14,481 nt of DNA, taken from NCBI GenBank assembly GCA_002352285.1, contig DEIC01000039.1, positions 7,202 to 21,682 on the forward strand. The letters are read 5' to 3'. This DNA is from Alphaproteobacteria bacterium UBA2784. Lineage in GTDB: Bacteria; Pseudomonadota; Alphaproteobacteria; Micropepsales; Micropepsaceae. The position numbers and the translations under genes are program-made. The notes under the pieces were generated by a model. It was given only the letters and a program-made list of their open reading frames with translations, was not told the DNA's origin and searched no databases. Of the stretch, positions 13,469 through 14,481 are shown one piece after another (positions within the stretch are counted from its first letter, which is position 1; each line of letters opens with the position of its first letter).

Positions 13469-14301
13469 GCACGCCCGAACCCGCGCCGAGCATTGAAGCA
13501 GAGGAGGGCGCGGTTACGCTTGTGCGGCCACGGCTGCGTCCGCCACCGCCACCGCCGCCGCGCATCTTTGATCGCGATGAGACGCGCTTTGCCGATGCAG
13601 CGATGCTGGAGGAGCTGACGTCGTTGCGCGGCCAGTACGGACATTTGCGGGACGAAGCGCTGATTGAAGCGATGTCGCATCATGCATTCGCGGGCAGGGT
13701 TGCGGCGGTCTCGTCGTTTGGGGCGGAGTCGGTGGTGCTTTTGCACATGATGGCGAAGGTTGATCCGACGATCCCGGTCATCTTCCTCAACACCGGCAAG
13801 CTTTTTGGCGAGACGCTGCGCTATCGTGATCGCCTGCAGGATCAGCTGGGACTGACCGATATCCGTTCGTTGCGGCCACACCCGTTAGACGAGCGGCGCG
13901 ATGATCCCGACGGCGATCTGTGGAGCCGCGATCCCGACAAATGCTGCAACTTCCGCAAGGTGCTGCCACTCAATGCTGCGATGGCGCCATTCCGCGCCGA
14001 ACTGACGGGTCGCAAGCGGTTCCAGACAGCAACTCGCCAGAAGATGCAGGTGATCGAAATCGCTGCTGGACGTTTCAAGATCAATCCGCTGACCGATTGG
14101 GACATGGATGCGCTTGACGCTTACATGGAACGCCACCGGCTGCCGCGCCACCCGCTGGTGGCCGACGGTTTCCTGTCGATCGGATGCATGCCCTGCACCC
14201 AGCGGGTCAAGCCGGGGGAGGGGTATCGATCCGGCCGGTGGGCGGGTCTGGACAAGGACGAATGCGGCATCCACGACAATGTGGCGGGTGACGGCATCTG
14301 A
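13465..14301 (+). CDS. cysH: Assimilatory adenylyl-sulfate (APS) reductase
   Basis: A 278-residue reductase that turns APS into sulfite and AMP using thioredoxin, in cytoplasmic sulfate assimilation. The nucleotide-binding loop is SSFGAESVVLLHM (83-95), followed by VIFLNTGKLFGETLRYRD (105-122). Cys160-Cys161 (DPDKCCNFRKV) and Cys241-x2-Cys244 (SIGCMPCTQRV) are the paired ligands of a [4Fe-4S] cluster, which marks APS rather than PAPS reductases. Cys267 in DECGIH is the catalytic thiol. An N-terminal extension of about 40 residues includes seven prolines in a row (26-32). ATG 13465 overlaps the siroheme gene stop; the frame is open further upstream but that is a shadow of the neighbouring gene. 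Sulfite reductase (cysI) does not follow; a tRNA does. Confidence 0.93.
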   Translation: MSTPEPAPSIEAEEGAVTLVRPRLRPPPPPPPRIFDRDETRFADAAMLEELTSLRGQYGHLRDEALIEAMSHHAFAGRVAAVSSFGAESVVLLHMMAKVDPTIPVIFLNTGKLFGETLRYRDRLQDQLGLTDIRSLRPHPLDERRDDPDGDLWSRDPDKCCNFRKVLPLNAAMAPFRAELTGRKRFQTATRQKMQVIEIAAGRFKINPLTDWDMDALDAYMERHRLPRHPLVADGFLSIGCMPCTQRVKPGEGYRSGRWAGLDKDECGIHDNVAGDGI

Positions 14302-14346
14302 GCTAACCCGCTCTTGATGAACAGAATTCCAGATGACTCGCGCCCC

Positions 14347-14375
14347 TTCACAAGGCAGTATCGATCTGTTACACG
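14347..14375 (+). promoter_or_regulatory. Candidate promoter of tRNA-Leu
   Basis: TTCACA (14347-14352, five of six -35 consensus bases), 17 nt, TACACG (14370-14375, three of six -10 bases) lie 22 nt before the mature tRNA 5' end. The -10 match is weak, so read-through from the APS reductase gene is also possible. Confidence 0.35.
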
Positions 14376-14397
14376 CAGCCCTCCCTCGCCGGGGCTT

Positions 14398-14481
14398 GCG
14401 GTCGTGGCGGAATGGTAGACGCACTAGCTTGAGGTGCTAGCGGGGCAACCCTTGGAAGTTCGAGTCTTCTCGACCGCACCA
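14398..14481 (+). tRNA. tRNA-Leu (anticodon GAG)
   Basis: An 84-nt class II tRNA. Acceptor arms GCGGTCG (14398-14404) and CGACCGC (14471-14477) pair at all seven positions. The anticodon stem CTAGC/GCTAG encloses loop TTGAGGT with anticodon GAG at 14431-14433, reading CUC and CUU. A long variable arm (about 14441-14453), typical of leucine tRNAs, precedes the T arm GGAAG-TTCGAGT-CTTCT (14454-14470). The discriminator base is A (14478), and CCA is encoded in the genome (14479-14481). The gene ends exactly at the window edge, so downstream context cannot be judged. Confidence 0.96.

Noticed and set aside
14398..14481. tRNA-Leu as an integration site for a mobile element
   Set aside because: tRNA genes are common attachment sites, but no integrase, direct repeat or composition change is visible in the window, and the sequence ends at the tRNA.
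1..14481. CRISPR array, insertion sequence, prophage or defence cassette
   Set aside because: No spaced repeat array, transposase or integrase motif, terminal inverted repeats or known defence domain was found; gene content is core-type throughout.

Overview
The window is a GC-rich chromosomal segment with strong G/C preference at third codon positions. It looks alphaproteobacterial. The evidence is the rpoA-rplQ end of a ribosomal operon followed by an HtrA-type protease, rarA, crcB, an RluA-family synthase and an ATP12-type F1 assembly chaperone (ATP12 in bacteria is essentially an alphaproteobacterial trait), plus an iron-sulfur APS reductase. The genus cannot be fixed from sequence alone; a Hyphomicrobiales-like or Parvibaculum-like lineage is a guess from gene content and order. 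No integrase, transposase, CRISPR array, toxin or recognisable defence gene is present, and composition is even. This reads as a stable core-genome region, and I did not find a convincing new multi-gene system.

Layout. (1) 1-650: 3' end of rpoA, then rplQ, closed by a clear intrinsic terminator. (2) 735-6638, plus strand: six tightly packed genes: membrane-anchored HtrA/Do protease, rarA, crcB, RluA-family pseudouridine synthase, a tandem double-cupin protein and an ATP12 chaperone. The last four junctions are all 4-nt stop/start overlaps, so this is very likely one translationally coupled operon. (3) 6639-6785: a 147-nt leader with a terminator-like hairpin, a triple 8-nt repeat and a second hairpin just before pccB. 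(4) 6786-10390: pccB and pccA, the two subunits of a biotin-dependent acyl-CoA (most likely propionyl-CoA) carboxylase. (5) 10394-12512, minus strand: lipB (lipoate biosynthesis), then a membrane-anchored S41/CTP-like protein that appears to have lost its catalytic serine; this unit meets pccA tail to tail. (6) 12579-12812: an isolated minimal FliN-type protein divergent from lipB. (7) 12908-14301: a siroheme dehydrogenase/chelatase-type protein overlapping an assimilatory APS reductase, a sulfate-assimilation pair behind an AT-rich promoter-like region with an inverted repeat. (8) 14398-14481: tRNA-Leu(GAG), ending exactly at the window edge.

Functional themes are envelope protein quality control (HtrA, S41-like), replication-fork maintenance (RarA), rRNA modification, F1-ATPase assembly, biotin- and lipoate-dependent central metabolism (Pcc, LipB) and sulfur assimilation (siroheme plus APS reductase). 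The items most worth a second look are the degenerate S41-like protein with four clustered cysteines, the orphan FliN beside lipB, the bicupin inside the rarA-ATP12 operon, and the two unexplained non-coding leaders upstream of pccB and of the siroheme/APS reductase pair.
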